Assembly (NCBI RefSeq): GCF_000738175.1
Contig: NZ_JFCH01000025.1
Location: 1 to 64,000 of the forward strand
Length of the DNA stretch: 64,000 bases
Origin: Corynebacterium jeikeium
Lineage (GTDB): Bacteria; Actinomycetota; Actinomycetes; Mycobacteriales; Mycobacteriaceae
Reading direction: 5' to 3'
Position 1 is the stretch's first letter, and each line of letters begins with the position of its first letter. Shown here in pieces: positions 16,736-25,139 of this stretch. Below the pieces are notes generated by a model, which made no database searches, was not told the origin of the DNA, and was given only the letters and a program-made list of their open reading frames with translations. A program made the position numbers and the translations under genes.

Positions 16736-17731
16736 TTAAATTTCATTGTCCAGCTCGTAGGTGCCATAGGCCTCCACGATCTTGGAGACCAGCCGGTGGC
16801 GCACCACGTCGTCGGAATCCAAGTTGATGATCGACACGCCATCCACGCCCTGCAGAACCTGACGGGCAACCTTCAGGCCGGACTCCTGACGGTTCGGCAG
16901 ATCCACCTGGCTCAAGTCGCCGGTGACCACCATCTTGGAGCCAAAGCCCAGGCGAGTCAGGAACATCTTCATCTGCGCCGGAGTGGTGTTCTGCGCCTCG
17001 TCCAGAACCACAAAGGAATCGTTGAGCGTGCGGCCGCGCATGTAGGCCAGGGGCGCGACCTCAATCACGCCGGTATCCATCAGCCGGGGAATCGTCTCCG
17101 GATCCACCATCTCCCGCAACGCATCGTGCAACGGACGCAGGTAAGGGTCAATCTTGTCACTCAGCGTGCCGGGCAGAAAGCCCAGCTTCTCCCCTGCTTC
17201 CACTGCCGGACGGGTAAGGATGATGCGATTGACGTCCTTGGCCTGCAGGGCCTGCACGGCCTTGGCCATCGCCAGATACGTCTTGCCGGTACCGGCCGGG
17301 CCGATGCCGAACACGATCGCGTCCTCGTCGATGGCCTCCACGTATTCCTGCTGTCCAGGGGTCTTCGGGCGCACCGTCTTGCCCCGGTAGGAAACGATGG
17401 GTGCGGAATCGCTGCTGGAAACGAGCGCCGGGGCTTGTTCCTCCACCAGAGTGATCGCCCGCTTCGTGGCGGCCGGATCCACCGCATGGCCGCGGCTGAC
17501 CAGGTTGATCATCTCCTGCAACACCCGTCGGGCCTGGGAGACCTCGGAGGCCTCGCCGCGGATCGTCACGCGGTTGCCGCGGGTCAGGATGTCCGCGTCG
17601 AAAGCATGTTCCAGCACCCGCAGGTTCTCATCTGCCGGGCCGGCGACGGCCAGGACCGAATCCGGGTCGAGCTCCACAGTAGAGCTGGCTACGCGGGGGC
17701 GCGGTGACCTGGCGGAGTTGGAAGACGTCAT
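16736..17731 (-). CDS. phoH: PhoH-like ATPase
   Basis: The 331-residue P-loop ATPase has an N-terminal KH-like part ('LRVLEHAFDADILTRGNRVTIRGE'), Walker A 'GPAGTGKTYLA' and Walker B 'SFVVLDEAQNTT', with the 'GDLSQVDLP' sensor-like block. It is linked to RNA metabolism with YbeY, although the substrate is not settled. I start at ATG 17731, with GGTAGGA about 9 nt upstream; the TTG at 17752 overlaps the rsmE stop. It is in the rsmE-phoH-ybeY order. Confidence 0.92.
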   Translation of the reverse strand: MTSSNSARSPRPRVASSTVELDPDSVLAVAGPADENLRVLEHAFDADILTRGNRVTIRGEASEVSQARRVLQEMINLVSRGHAVDPAATKRAITLVEEQAPALVSSSDSAPIVSYRGKTVRPKTPGQQEYVEAIDEDAIVFGIGPAGTGKTYLAMAKAVQALQAKDVNRIILTRPAVEAGEKLGFLPGTLSDKIDPYLRPLHDALREMVDPETIPRLMDTGVIEVAPLAYMRGRTLNDSFVVLDEAQNTTPAQMKMFLTRLGFGSKMVVTGDLSQVDLPNRQESGLKVARQVLQGVDGVSIINLDSDDVVRHRLVSKIVEAYGTYELDNEI

Positions 17732-17742
17732 GTATATCGATC

Positions 17743-18516
17743 CTACCGCCAACGGTCCGTGACAGCGCCGATGGCGCCCAGCGCAACGGCGGCTGCGGTG
17801 GCGGTGCGCAGAACTTCCGGCCCCAGGCGGACCGGGGTAGCTCCCAGCCGTTCGAACTCAGCTAGCTCCTCCGGGCTGATGCCACCCTCGGGGCCGACGA
17901 CGAGGGCGATCTCGGTGGCGGCAGCTTCGCTGCCGTTGGCGCTAGCGGCATTCACTGCAGCGGTGACGGCCGCGGGCAGCGGCTCAGTGGCCTCCTCATG
18001 CAGCACCAGCACGCGCACGGCGCCGGTCTCCCCCAAGCCCAGCTCCCGCGCCAGGTCCTGCGGGCTGCGCACCAGCTGGGTAACCTCCGGGATCTGCAGG
18101 CGGCGGGACTGCTTGGCGGCCGCACGCGCCGCGTTCTCCCACTTCGCGTGCGCCTTGGCCTCCTTGCCATCCCACTTAGCGATAGCTCTGCGGGCGGCCC
18201 ACGGCACAATCCGATCCGCGCCCGCCTGCACCGCCAGATCCACAGCTAGCTCCGCCCTATCGGACTTTGGAATCGCCTGCACCACCGTCACCCGCGGGTG
18301 TGGGACGGGCAGCTCAAGAATGTCGGTGACCTCCACGGTGGCGTCACCAAGAAAAGAACCTTGCACCGCGCGCGCAGCGCCATCGGTGACGACCAACCCC
18401 TCGCCCACCTCAAGGCGCTTGACGGAGGCGTGCTTGGCCTCCGCGCCGGTCAGACGGAAACGATCCCCGACGGCGACCGGCTCGGGGATCGGGTGGATGA
18501 ACACCGGATCCGTCAT
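17743..18516 (-). CDS. rsmE: 16S rRNA (uracil-1498-N3) methyltransferase
   Basis: The 257-residue SPOUT methyltransferase modifies U1498 in the decoding centre. It has the N-terminal PUA-like start ('HASVKRLEVGEGLVVTDG'), and the knot motifs 'LVVGPEGGISPEELAEFE' and 'VRLGPEVLRTATAAAVAL'. The start at 18516 follows the dnaJ stop by 3 bp. The Ala-rich insert near residues 180-195 ('TAAVNAASANGSEAAATE') is mildly unusual. Confidence 0.94.
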   Translation of the reverse strand: MTDPVFIHPIPEPVAVGDRFRLTGAEAKHASVKRLEVGEGLVVTDGAARAVQGSFLGDATVEVTDILELPVPHPRVTVVQAIPKSDRAELAVDLAVQAGADRIVPWAARRAIAKWDGKEAKAHAKWENAARAAAKQSRRLQIPEVTQLVRSPQDLARELGLGETGAVRVLVLHEEATEPLPAAVTAAVNAASANGSEAAATEIALVVGPEGGISPEELAEFERLGATPVRLGPEVLRTATAAAVALGAIGAVTDRWR

Positions 18517-18519
18517 GGG

Positions 18520-19665
18520 CTAGCGGCCAAACTTCGAGCGCAGACGGGAGAAGAAGCCGCTGTGGGACTCGTCCTTCGAAGCCACGCCCGCGTTCTGGGA
18601 GCTGGCCTCGCGCAGCTTCTCCAGCAGGTCGCGCTGCTTGTGGTTGAGGTCTGTGGGGATCATGACCTCCACGTGGGCAATCAAGGAACCGTGGCCCTCG
18701 CGGCGCAAGTGCGGCATGCCTTTCTCAGACAGGCGAATGGTGGCATCCGGCTGAGTGCCCGGCGCGATGTCGACGGTCGCGATGGAATCGTCCAGCAGCT
18801 TGACCTCCACGGACGTGCCCAGGGCTGCGTCTACCGCCGGCACCTGCAGGTTCACGTGCAGGTCGTCGGACTCGCGGATGAAGTACGGGTGCTCGGTGGT
18901 GTGCACCTCCACGTACAGGTCGCCTGCCGGGCCGCCGCCCGGGCCGACCTCACCCTTGCCGCTCATGCGCAGGCGCATGCCGTCGGAAATGCCGGCGGGG
19001 ATGGAAACCTTGAGGGTCTGGCGGTCGCGCACGCGCCCGTCGCCCGCGCAGTTCTCACACGGGTCCTCGATGACCTCGCCGGTGCCCGCGCAGCGGTGGC
19101 AGGCGCGACGGACCTGCACGCGGCCCAGCATGGAATTCTGCAGCTCCATGACCTCGCCCGCGCCCTGACAGGTCGGGCAGGTCACAGGTGCGGCCTTGGA
19201 GGCCGAGCCCGAGCCGTCGCACACGTCGCACAGCACGGCGGTTTCCACGGTGATCTCGCGGTCGATGCCCGCGTAGACCTCCTCCAGGGTGGCCTCCAAG
19301 TGCACCAGGGCATCGTTACCGCGGCGCACGCGGGACTCGCGCGGGCCGCGTGCGCCGCCGCCACCGCCGAAGAATGCGTCGAAGATGTCGCCCAGGCCGC
19401 CGCCGGAGAAGCCCCCAAATCCGCCGCCACCCGGCTGGCCGAAGCCCTGCTCCTCCGGGTCGCCACCAGCGTCCACGATCTGGCGCTTCTGCGGGTCCGT
19501 CAGCACCTCCTGGGCCAGGGAGGCCTCGCGGAACTTCTCCGCAGCCTCCTCGGAGGGGTTGACGTCCGGGTGGTACTTGCGCGCCAGGCGGCGGTACGCC
19601 TTCTTAATTTCGGCGTCCGTAGCGTCGCGATCCACACCGAGGATTCCGTAATAATCTCGAGCCAC
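18520..19665 (-). CDS. dnaJ: Chaperone protein DnaJ (second DnaJ, HrcA-linked)
   Basis: The 381-residue DnaJ stimulates DnaK ATPase. It has the J domain with HPD ('KYHPDVNPS', about residue 32), a Gly/Phe region (about 70-100), and four CxxCxGxG repeats ('CDVCDGSGS', 'CPTCQGAGE', 'CHRCAGTGE', 'CENCAGDGR') holding two zinc ions, then the C-terminal substrate domains. Position next to hrcA makes it the actinobacterial DnaJ2, apart from the dnaK-grpE operon. Start is GTG 19665 with AAAGGA upstream. No CIRCE element was found upstream. Confidence 0.94.
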   Translation of the reverse strand: MARDYYGILGVDRDATDAEIKKAYRRLARKYHPDVNPSEEAAEKFREASLAQEVLTDPQKRQIVDAGGDPEEQGFGQPGGGGFGGFSGGGLGDIFDAFFGGGGGARGPRESRVRRGNDALVHLEATLEEVYAGIDREITVETAVLCDVCDGSGSASKAAPVTCPTCQGAGEVMELQNSMLGRVQVRRACHRCAGTGEVIEDPCENCAGDGRVRDRQTLKVSIPAGISDGMRLRMSGKGEVGPGGGPAGDLYVEVHTTEHPYFIRESDDLHVNLQVPAVDAALGTSVEVKLLDDSIATVDIAPGTQPDATIRLSEKGMPHLRREGHGSLIAHVEVMIPTDLNHKQRDLLEKLREASSQNAGVASKDESHSGFFSRLRSKFGR

Positions 19666-19744
19666 GTTCAGCGGGTCCTTTTCACGTCTATCTTTAGTTG
19701 CTTGCAGTCTTTAGTGCTTAACCAACTGCACTATCCTACTATTC

Positions 19745-20770
19745 CTACTCTTCGCTCAAAATCCGCGAGACGTAGTGCGCCACGGCCGTCACAGAGGAAA
19801 TGGTGCCGGAGTAGTCCAGGTGGGTTGGCCCCACCACTCCCATTCCGCCGAGCACCGCGTTGGCGTTGCCGTAGCCGGTGGATACAACGGAGGCGCCGCG
19901 CAGCTCCTCGTCCTCGTTCTCCTCGCCGATGCTCACCTGCACCTGCAGGTCGCGCACGCTATTCAGCAACTTCAGCACCACCACCTGCTCTTCCAGCGCC
20001 TCCACCACGGGGCTGAGTTCGCTGGTGCGCATCAGGTTGGGCGTGCCCGCCAGGATCAGCCGGTCGTTTGGACGTTCGAGCAGGGTCTCCACCAGCACAG
20101 TCGTCACCACAAGTGCGACGTCGCGCAGTTCCTCGGGCATGCTGTTGCCCTTGGCCTCGTTGGCCAGGGCGGCGATGTTGGTGCATGCGTCGTCCAGGGT
20201 GCGCCCCACCATCGCGGAGTTCACCAGGTCGCGCAGCCGTGGCAGGTCGTCGTCGCTGATCGGCTGGCCTAGGTCCACGTTGCGCTGGTCCACGCGTCCG
20301 GTGTCGGTGATCAGCACCAGCAGGATGCGGTGGCTGCCCAGCTTCACCAGCTCGCAGTGCTTCACCCGCCCGCGCCGCAAGTCTGGCATCTGCACCACGG
20401 CCACCTGGCGGGTCAGCTGGGATAGCAGTTGCACGCTGCGGCGCAGCACGTCTTCTAGGTCCACCCCGTGTTCCAGGAATTCCAAGATCGCGCGGCGCTC
20501 AGGGGTACTGAGCGGCTTGACCTCGTGGATCCCGTCCACAAAGCGCCGGTAGCCCTTCACCGTGGGAATGCGCCCGGAGGAGGCGTGCTGCTGGGTGATG
20601 TAGCCCTCGGCTTCCAGCACCGCCATGTCGTTGCGAATCGTCGCGGAAGAAACACCCAGCTGGTGCTTATCCACCAGCATTTTCGAGCCCACCGGTTCGT
20701 GCGACGCGATGAAGTCGCTGACGATCGCCCGCAGCACCTGGTTCCTTCTGTGTTCAGTTCCGCTCGACAA
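19745..20770 (-). CDS. hrcA: Heat-inducible transcription repressor HrcA
   Basis: HrcA represses groE-type heat-shock genes through CIRCE operators. The 341-residue product has the winged-helix start ('[27 protein letters not shown]', '[16 protein letters not shown]') and the GAF-like effector domain. I choose TTG 20770: its spacing to GAGGA is about 9 nt and the N-terminus then matches the family, while GTG 20779 touches the GAGGA site directly. No TTAGCACTC-N9-GAGTGCTAA was seen at hrcA or dnaJ, so the targets lie elsewhere. It lies 43 bp downstream of hemW. Confidence 0.93.
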   Translation of the reverse strand: MSSGTEHRRNQVLRAIVSDFIASHEPVGSKMLVDKHQLGVSSATIRNDMAVLEAEGYITQQHASSGRIPTVKGYRRFVDGIHEVKPLSTPERRAILEFLEHGVDLEDVLRRSVQLLSQLTRQVAVVQMPDLRRGRVKHCELVKLGSHRILLVLITDTGRVDQRNVDLGQPISDDDLPRLRDLVNSAMVGRTLDDACTNIAALANEAKGNSMPEELRDVALVVTTVLVETLLERPNDRLILAGTPNLMRTSELSPVVEALEEQVVVLKLLNSVRDLQVQVSIGEENEDEELRGASVVSTGYGNANAVLGGMGVVGPTHLDYSGTISSVTAVAHYVSRILSEE

Positions 20771-20813
20771 ATCCTTCACTCCTCGCGTGAGTCCGATCAG
20801 CCTCTATTAGCCC

Positions 20814-22079
20814 TTAAAGCCCGAGCGCCAACACGATGTCCGTGACGATCCCGTCGGCCAGGTAGCGCCCTTTATCCGTCAATCTTAGGCGCTCGCCGCG
20901 TTTATCCAGCAGCCCCAGGCCCGTATAGCGCTCGATCACCTGTTCCAGATCGGGGTTCCGGGCGGGATTAGCGGTGTTAGCGCTATCTGTTCCGCCCGTC
21001 AGCTCTGCCAGGTCCAGCCCCTCGGCCAGCCGCAGCCGCAGCATCACCTGTTCTGTACGCAGGTCGTCGTTGCTTAAGCGCTCGGTCGTCACCACCGCCC
21101 CTGGCACGGGTAGGCCATCCTTTCCTATTGACGCCCCTTCGGCCTCCCCCAGCAACCCATTCCAATAGGTCGCCGGACGCTTCGCATTCACCAGCCTCAC
21201 CAGACCTGACTCGCTATGCCCTTCCCCGCGCAGCCGCACGCATCCGTGGGCGCCGGGTCCTGCGCCCCACCACTGTCCGGAGCGCCAATAGATCAGGTTG
21301 TGCTGGCATTCGCCGCCCGGTTTGGCCCAGTTAGAGACCTCGTACCAGTGAAACCCGGCCTGGTGCAGACGGGCGTCGATGGCGTCATAACGATCCGCCA
21401 GAGTGTCCTCGTCCGGGGCGGGCAGCTCGCCACGCCGCACCTTGCGCGCCATGACCGTACCGTCCTCGACGATCAGGGAGTAGGCGGAGACGTGGTCGAC
21501 GTCCGCCTCCAGCACCGCGTCGAGGGTGCGCCGCAGGTCGTCATCGGTCTCGGTGGGAGTGCCGTAGATGACATCCAGGTTGATGTGCTCAAAACCGGCC
21601 CGCTTGGCCTCGCGGGTGGCCTCGATCGGGCGGCCCGGGGTGTGCTGGCGCTCCAGCACCTTCAGTACGTGCCCCATCGCGGACTGCATGCCTAAGGAGA
21701 TGCGGTTGAAACCCGCCTCGCGCAGGCCTGCGAAGAACTCCGGGCTGGTGGACTCCGGGTTCGCCTCGGTGGTGACCTCTGCATCGGCTGCGATCCCCAC
21801 GGTGCGACGCGCAGCGTTCAGCGCCCGGGCCAGCCCCTCGTGGCCCAGCATGGAGGGCGTGCCACCACCGAAGAAGACAGTCTGCACTTCGCCGGGGTAA
21901 TCCCACACCTCGGCTGCGACCTCTAGCTCGCGTTCCAGGGCATCCAGGTAGCCGGGGATGGTGTTGCCCTCTGCAGCGCCGCCGTCGGCCGCGCTGAGCT
22001 CCTGCGGGGTGTAGGTGTTGAAGTCGCAGTAGCCACAGCGGGTGGAGCAAAAGGGGACGTGGATATAAAGGCCATGCAT
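20814..22079 (-). CDS. hemW: HemW-type radical SAM protein (coproporphyrinogen oxidase-like, heme chaperone)
   Basis: The 421-residue radical SAM protein has the iron-sulfur motif C11-S-T-R-C15-G-Y-C18-DFNTY, then 'FFGGGTPSML', 'TTEANPES' and 'RISLGMQSA'. HemW proteins bind heme and resemble HemN but lack coproporphyrinogen oxidase activity; the older name HemN is often wrong. A low-complexity insert at about 360-385 ('GGTDSANTANPARNPD') and the 'EGASIGKDG' stretch are lineage-specific; the latter contains a TWWTGACGCC word. It is upstream of hrcA and follows the 22119 gene by 39 bp. Confidence 0.9.
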   Translation of the reverse strand: MHGLYIHVPFCSTRCGYCDFNTYTPQELSAADGGAAEGNTIPGYLDALERELEVAAEVWDYPGEVQTVFFGGGTPSMLGHEGLARALNAARRTVGIAADAEVTTEANPESTSPEFFAGLREAGFNRISLGMQSAMGHVLKVLERQHTPGRPIEATREAKRAGFEHINLDVIYGTPTETDDDLRRTLDAVLEADVDHVSAYSLIVEDGTVMARKVRRGELPAPDEDTLADRYDAIDARLHQAGFHWYEVSNWAKPGGECQHNLIYWRSGQWWGAGPGAHGCVRLRGEGHSESGLVRLVNAKRPATYWNGLLGEAEGASIGKDGLPVPGAVVTTERLSNDDLRTEQVMLRLRLAEGLDLAELTGGTDSANTANPARNPDLEQVIERYTGLGLLDKRGERLRLTDKGRYLADGIVTDIVLALGL

Positions 22080-22118
22080 ACTACGTGCATAGTACTAGCT
22101 GTATTAGCAGTACTGGCA

Positions 22119-22922
22119 CTAGACCGCAGTGCCGCGCTTGCGTCGCTGCAGGCGGCCGACGATCTCCTCCACCCGGGCGCGCTCTGCCAGGAACTCCGGC
22201 GGTGCCTCGCCGCGCATGCCCGCGGCCAGCTCCGGTTGGCGGGCGATAACCTCCCGCCAGTGGCCCACCAGCTCGATGGCGCGCTGCTCTGCCTTCACGT
22301 ATGCCTGCGGCAGCAGAACGGACTGGGATTCCAGGGCGCACTGCGTCTGGTTGATCACCCAGTCCTCCACCTCGCGCAGGTCCGCGCGGATGCGCTCGGC
22401 CTGCTCGCGCAGCCACATGCGCCAAGAAGCAGTAGAGGCCATCGTCGCCGGGGCGTGCTCGGCGGAAGCCTCAGCGAACTCCGCGCCACGGGCACGGCGC
22501 GGGTCACTGGCGCCGGGGGTGGTCGGGGCGGTGGCGTCATTAAGAGAACGGTGAGCGGACGCACCGGGCTTGCTGCGCATAAAGCTCAAGGTGCGACCGG
22601 GATGCGGGTAGTCGCTGCCGCGGGCAACGCTGCCACCGAGGGTGCGCGGGGTGCGCGAGGGAGTCACACCCGACATGCTGCCGGCGCGCACACCGGAGAC
22701 GAAAGCCTGGCGCAGGCCGTTGAGCTCGGACAGGCCGGGGCGCACCTCGGCGCGCCCCTCCGCGACGATCTCCTCCAGCTCCAGCAGGCAGTCTTCCACC
22801 AGGTCGGCATCCCAATCGGCGATGGCCTGGGAGACGTGATTGATGTAATCGGCGATCTCGTCGCCAATGTCGTAAATATTTTGGGTGAGCTCGCGAACGC
22901 GCAGGGCAGCATCGTAGTGCAC
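22119..22922 (-). CDS. Conserved hypothetical protein, helical with disordered centre
   Basis: I do not recognise a named family in this 267-residue protein. Residues 1-80 and 165-260 look helical and charged ('LTQNIYDIGDEIADYINHVSQAI', 'LREQAERIRADLREVEDWVINQTQCAL'), and the middle (about 85-160) is Ser/Thr/Pro/Gly-rich and probably disordered. No signal peptide or membrane segment is seen. The leftward order places it just before hemW-hrcA-dnaJ, so it may be the first gene of that block. The centre includes a TAATGACGCC word (22533-22542). Confidence 0.65.
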   Translation of the reverse strand: MHYDAALRVRELTQNIYDIGDEIADYINHVSQAIADWDADLVEDCLLELEEIVAEGRAEVRPGLSELNGLRQAFVSGVRAGSMSGVTPSRTPRTLGGSVARGSDYPHPGRTLSFMRSKPGASAHRSLNDATAPTTPGASDPRRARGAEFAEASAEHAPATMASTASWRMWLREQAERIRADLREVEDWVINQTQCALESQSVLLPQAYVKAEQRAIELVGHWREVIARQPELAAGMRGEAPPEFLAERARVEEIVGRLQRRKRGTAV

Positions 22923-22982
22923 GCGTTCTCCTCTCCCCTGGGCCCGTCACAGCCCATGTGTTGGTTGATACCGCAGACAACT

Positions 22983-23025
22983 CTAAAACAAGAACACCGG
23001 TCACGCGCGGAGGCGTGGCCGGTGT
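22983..23025 (-). terminator. Terminator after the acyl-CoA ligase gene
   Basis: A 13-bp stem (23025-23013 with 23006-22994, one mismatch) with a 6-nt loop is followed leftward by TCTTGTTTTAG. It lies about 20 nt beyond the stop of the gene at 23046. Confidence 0.75.
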
Positions 23026-23045
23026 CGTGGAGCGGATTTCTTAAC

Positions 23046-24884
23046 TTACTTTGAGTTGTAGATCCAGGCGATATCGTCGGCGAAGTTCTTCGCCACAACG
23101 AAGCGCTTCAGCTTCAGCGACGGGGTGACTTCGTCGTTCTCCTCAGTGAAGTCGCGGTGGACGATGCGGAACTTCTTGATGCCCTCAGCGTGAGAAACGG
23201 TGGCGTTAGCCTCGTTGATCGCATCCTGAATCTCGGAGCGCAGAACCGGGTTCTTCGCCAGCTCGCGTATGGAGACGTTCTCGGCGATGCCGTTGTTTTC
23301 CTTCCACTTCTTGGCAGCTTCCTCGTCCAGGGAGATCAAGGCGCCGACGAACTTCTGATCGTCACCAACGACCATGGCCTGGGAGATCAGCGGGGCGGAG
23401 CGCAGGATGTCCTCCATCGGGCCAGGCGAGACGTTCTTACCACCGGCGGTGACGATGATTTCTTTCTTGCGTCCGGTGATCTTCAGGTGGCCGGTGGGTA
23501 GCAGCTTGCCCAGGTCGCCCGTGCGGTAGAAGCCGTCCTCATTGAAGGACTCGTTGGTGGCCTCCTCGTTCTCCCAGTAGCCGGCGAAAACCATGTCACC
23601 CTTCAGTAGGATCTCGCCGTCGTCGTCAATCTTGACGGTGATACCGCCCAACGGGCGGCCGACGGTGCCGATGATGTTGTCGGGCGCAAAGTTCGTGCAG
23701 GCTGCGGCGGTGCACTCAGTCAGGCCGTAGCCCTCGTACAGGTTCACGCCCACACCGCGGAAGAAGTGCATGAGCTCCGGGTTCAGTGCGGAACCACCAG
23801 AGATGGCGTAGTCCAGCTCGCCACCCATGGCCTCGCGAACCTTGGAGTAGACCAGCTTGTCGCCGATAGTGCGGTCGATCTTCTGCTTCAGCGTCGGACC
23901 CTCGTCGGTATCTAGTGCCTTCGAGTAGTCGACTGCGGCGCGCTCTGCGAAGTTGAAGATCTTAGCCTTGACGCCGCCGCCGTCCGTAGCCTTGGACTTC
24001 ACGCCCGCGTGAACCTTCTCAAAGATGCGCGGCACAGAGCAGATCAGGTTCGGCTTGGTGCGTTGGAACTCGGCAACCAGGGTGCTCATGTCGCTCCAGT
24101 GGGTCTGGGTAGCGCCGCCGACGGTGGCAGCGTGTGCCATCGCGCGGGAGAACACGTGCGCCAGCGGCAGGAACGTCAGCTTGCGGTAACCGAAAGCAGC
24201 GGCACGGCCGACCGGGTGGGTCAGGATGGCACGGGCCTCAGCCAGCCAGTTGTGGTGGGTCAGCTTGCAGCCCTTCGGGCGGCCGGTGGTGCCGGAGGTG
24301 TAAACGATGGAGGCAACGTCATCGTGGCGGGTGTTGGCAATGCGCTCTTCCAGGACGTCCTGCTCGATGCCGGCTTCCTTGCCGTCGTTAACCAGGATGT
24401 CGATGGCACCACTGTTAATCTCCAGCACGCGGTTGAGGTGCGCGGAGGTATCGCCCTCTGGGCGGTCGCCTTCCTTGACGAACGTCTTCAGGCGAGTGGT
24501 GTGGCCAGACTTTTCGGAGATCGCTAACTTCGCGCCGGAGTTCCCCACGATCCACTCGCACTGGGAGGTGGAAGAGGACGGGTAGATCGGCACGGTGATG
24601 CCGCCGGCAGCCCAGATGCCGTAGTCCAGCACGGTCCACTCGTAGCGTGTGTCGGACATGATAACCACGCGGTCGCCCTGCTCGATTCCGTTGGCAACCA
24701 GGCCCTTGGCTACCGAGTACACGTCGTCCAGGAACTGGGAAACGGTGACGTCCACCCAGTCGAAGTTCTTCGGGCGCTTAAACAGCACCCCATCCGGGGA
24801 CTCGGCGCCAAGGTCACGGACTGCCGTTAGGCAGGTCTCGTGCTCGTCGATCGTGTACAGGGCTTCAGAGGTGTACTCCGTCAT
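23046..24884 (-). CDS. Long-chain fatty acid-CoA ligase (FadD15-like)
   Basis: The 612-residue adenylate-forming enzyme activates fatty acids with ATP and CoA. The AMP motif is 'IVYTSGTTGRPKGCKLTH', the A5 motif 'YEGYGLTECTA', and the C-terminal hinge and Lys are in 'GYWENEEATNESFNEDGFYRTGDLG' and 'ITGRKKEIIVTAGGKNVSPGPME'. The architecture matches actinobacterial FadD15, a long-chain ACS type. The ATG at 24884 has AAAGGGAG 5 nt upstream; an in-frame ATG six codons earlier is less likely. Divergent from malQ across an AT-rich spacer (24885-25139) with overlapping TATA-like elements, where both promoters must lie. Confidence 0.9.
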   Translation of the reverse strand: MTEYTSEALYTIDEHETCLTAVRDLGAESPDGVLFKRPKNFDWVDVTVSQFLDDVYSVAKGLVANGIEQGDRVVIMSDTRYEWTVLDYGIWAAGGITVPIYPSSSTSQCEWIVGNSGAKLAISEKSGHTTRLKTFVKEGDRPEGDTSAHLNRVLEINSGAIDILVNDGKEAGIEQDVLEERIANTRHDDVASIVYTSGTTGRPKGCKLTHHNWLAEARAILTHPVGRAAAFGYRKLTFLPLAHVFSRAMAHAATVGGATQTHWSDMSTLVAEFQRTKPNLICSVPRIFEKVHAGVKSKATDGGGVKAKIFNFAERAAVDYSKALDTDEGPTLKQKIDRTIGDKLVYSKVREAMGGELDYAISGGSALNPELMHFFRGVGVNLYEGYGLTECTAAACTNFAPDNIIGTVGRPLGGITVKIDDDGEILLKGDMVFAGYWENEEATNESFNEDGFYRTGDLGKLLPTGHLKITGRKKEIIVTAGGKNVSPGPMEDILRSAPLISQAMVVGDDQKFVGALISLDEEAAKKWKENNGIAENVSIRELAKNPVLRSEIQDAINEANATVSHAEGIKKFRIVHRDFTEENDEVTPSLKLKRFVVAKNFADDIAWIYNSK

Positions 24885-25139
24885 GCTGCTCCCTTTGTTC
24901 ATGTCCTGACAGTTGCCTGACCTGGGTGTTTACGTGAATAACGGGTGCAATTTCGGTCGCTGCGCCCGTAGCCTCAACGTGATTTATACTTCTACAACTA
25001 TATATGAGTGGTGTGCATCACGCCGAACCTTCAGGAAAACTCCCCACACCCGCTGCCCCGCCCTTCTCCCTACTGCCTCCCCACTGTCTCCCCACCGTTC
25101 CGCTCGCCCCTTTTTACAAAAAGGCTGAAAAAGTGGAAG

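Noticed and set aside
19666..20813. CIRCE operator at hrcA or dnaJ
   Set aside because: No TTAGCACTC-N9-GAGTGCTAA; only a partial AAGCACT near 19715.
25008..25139. 44-codon N-terminal extension of MalQ
   Set aside because: Ser/Pro-rich peptide with no family match, lies in the promoter region shared with the acyl-CoA ligase gene.
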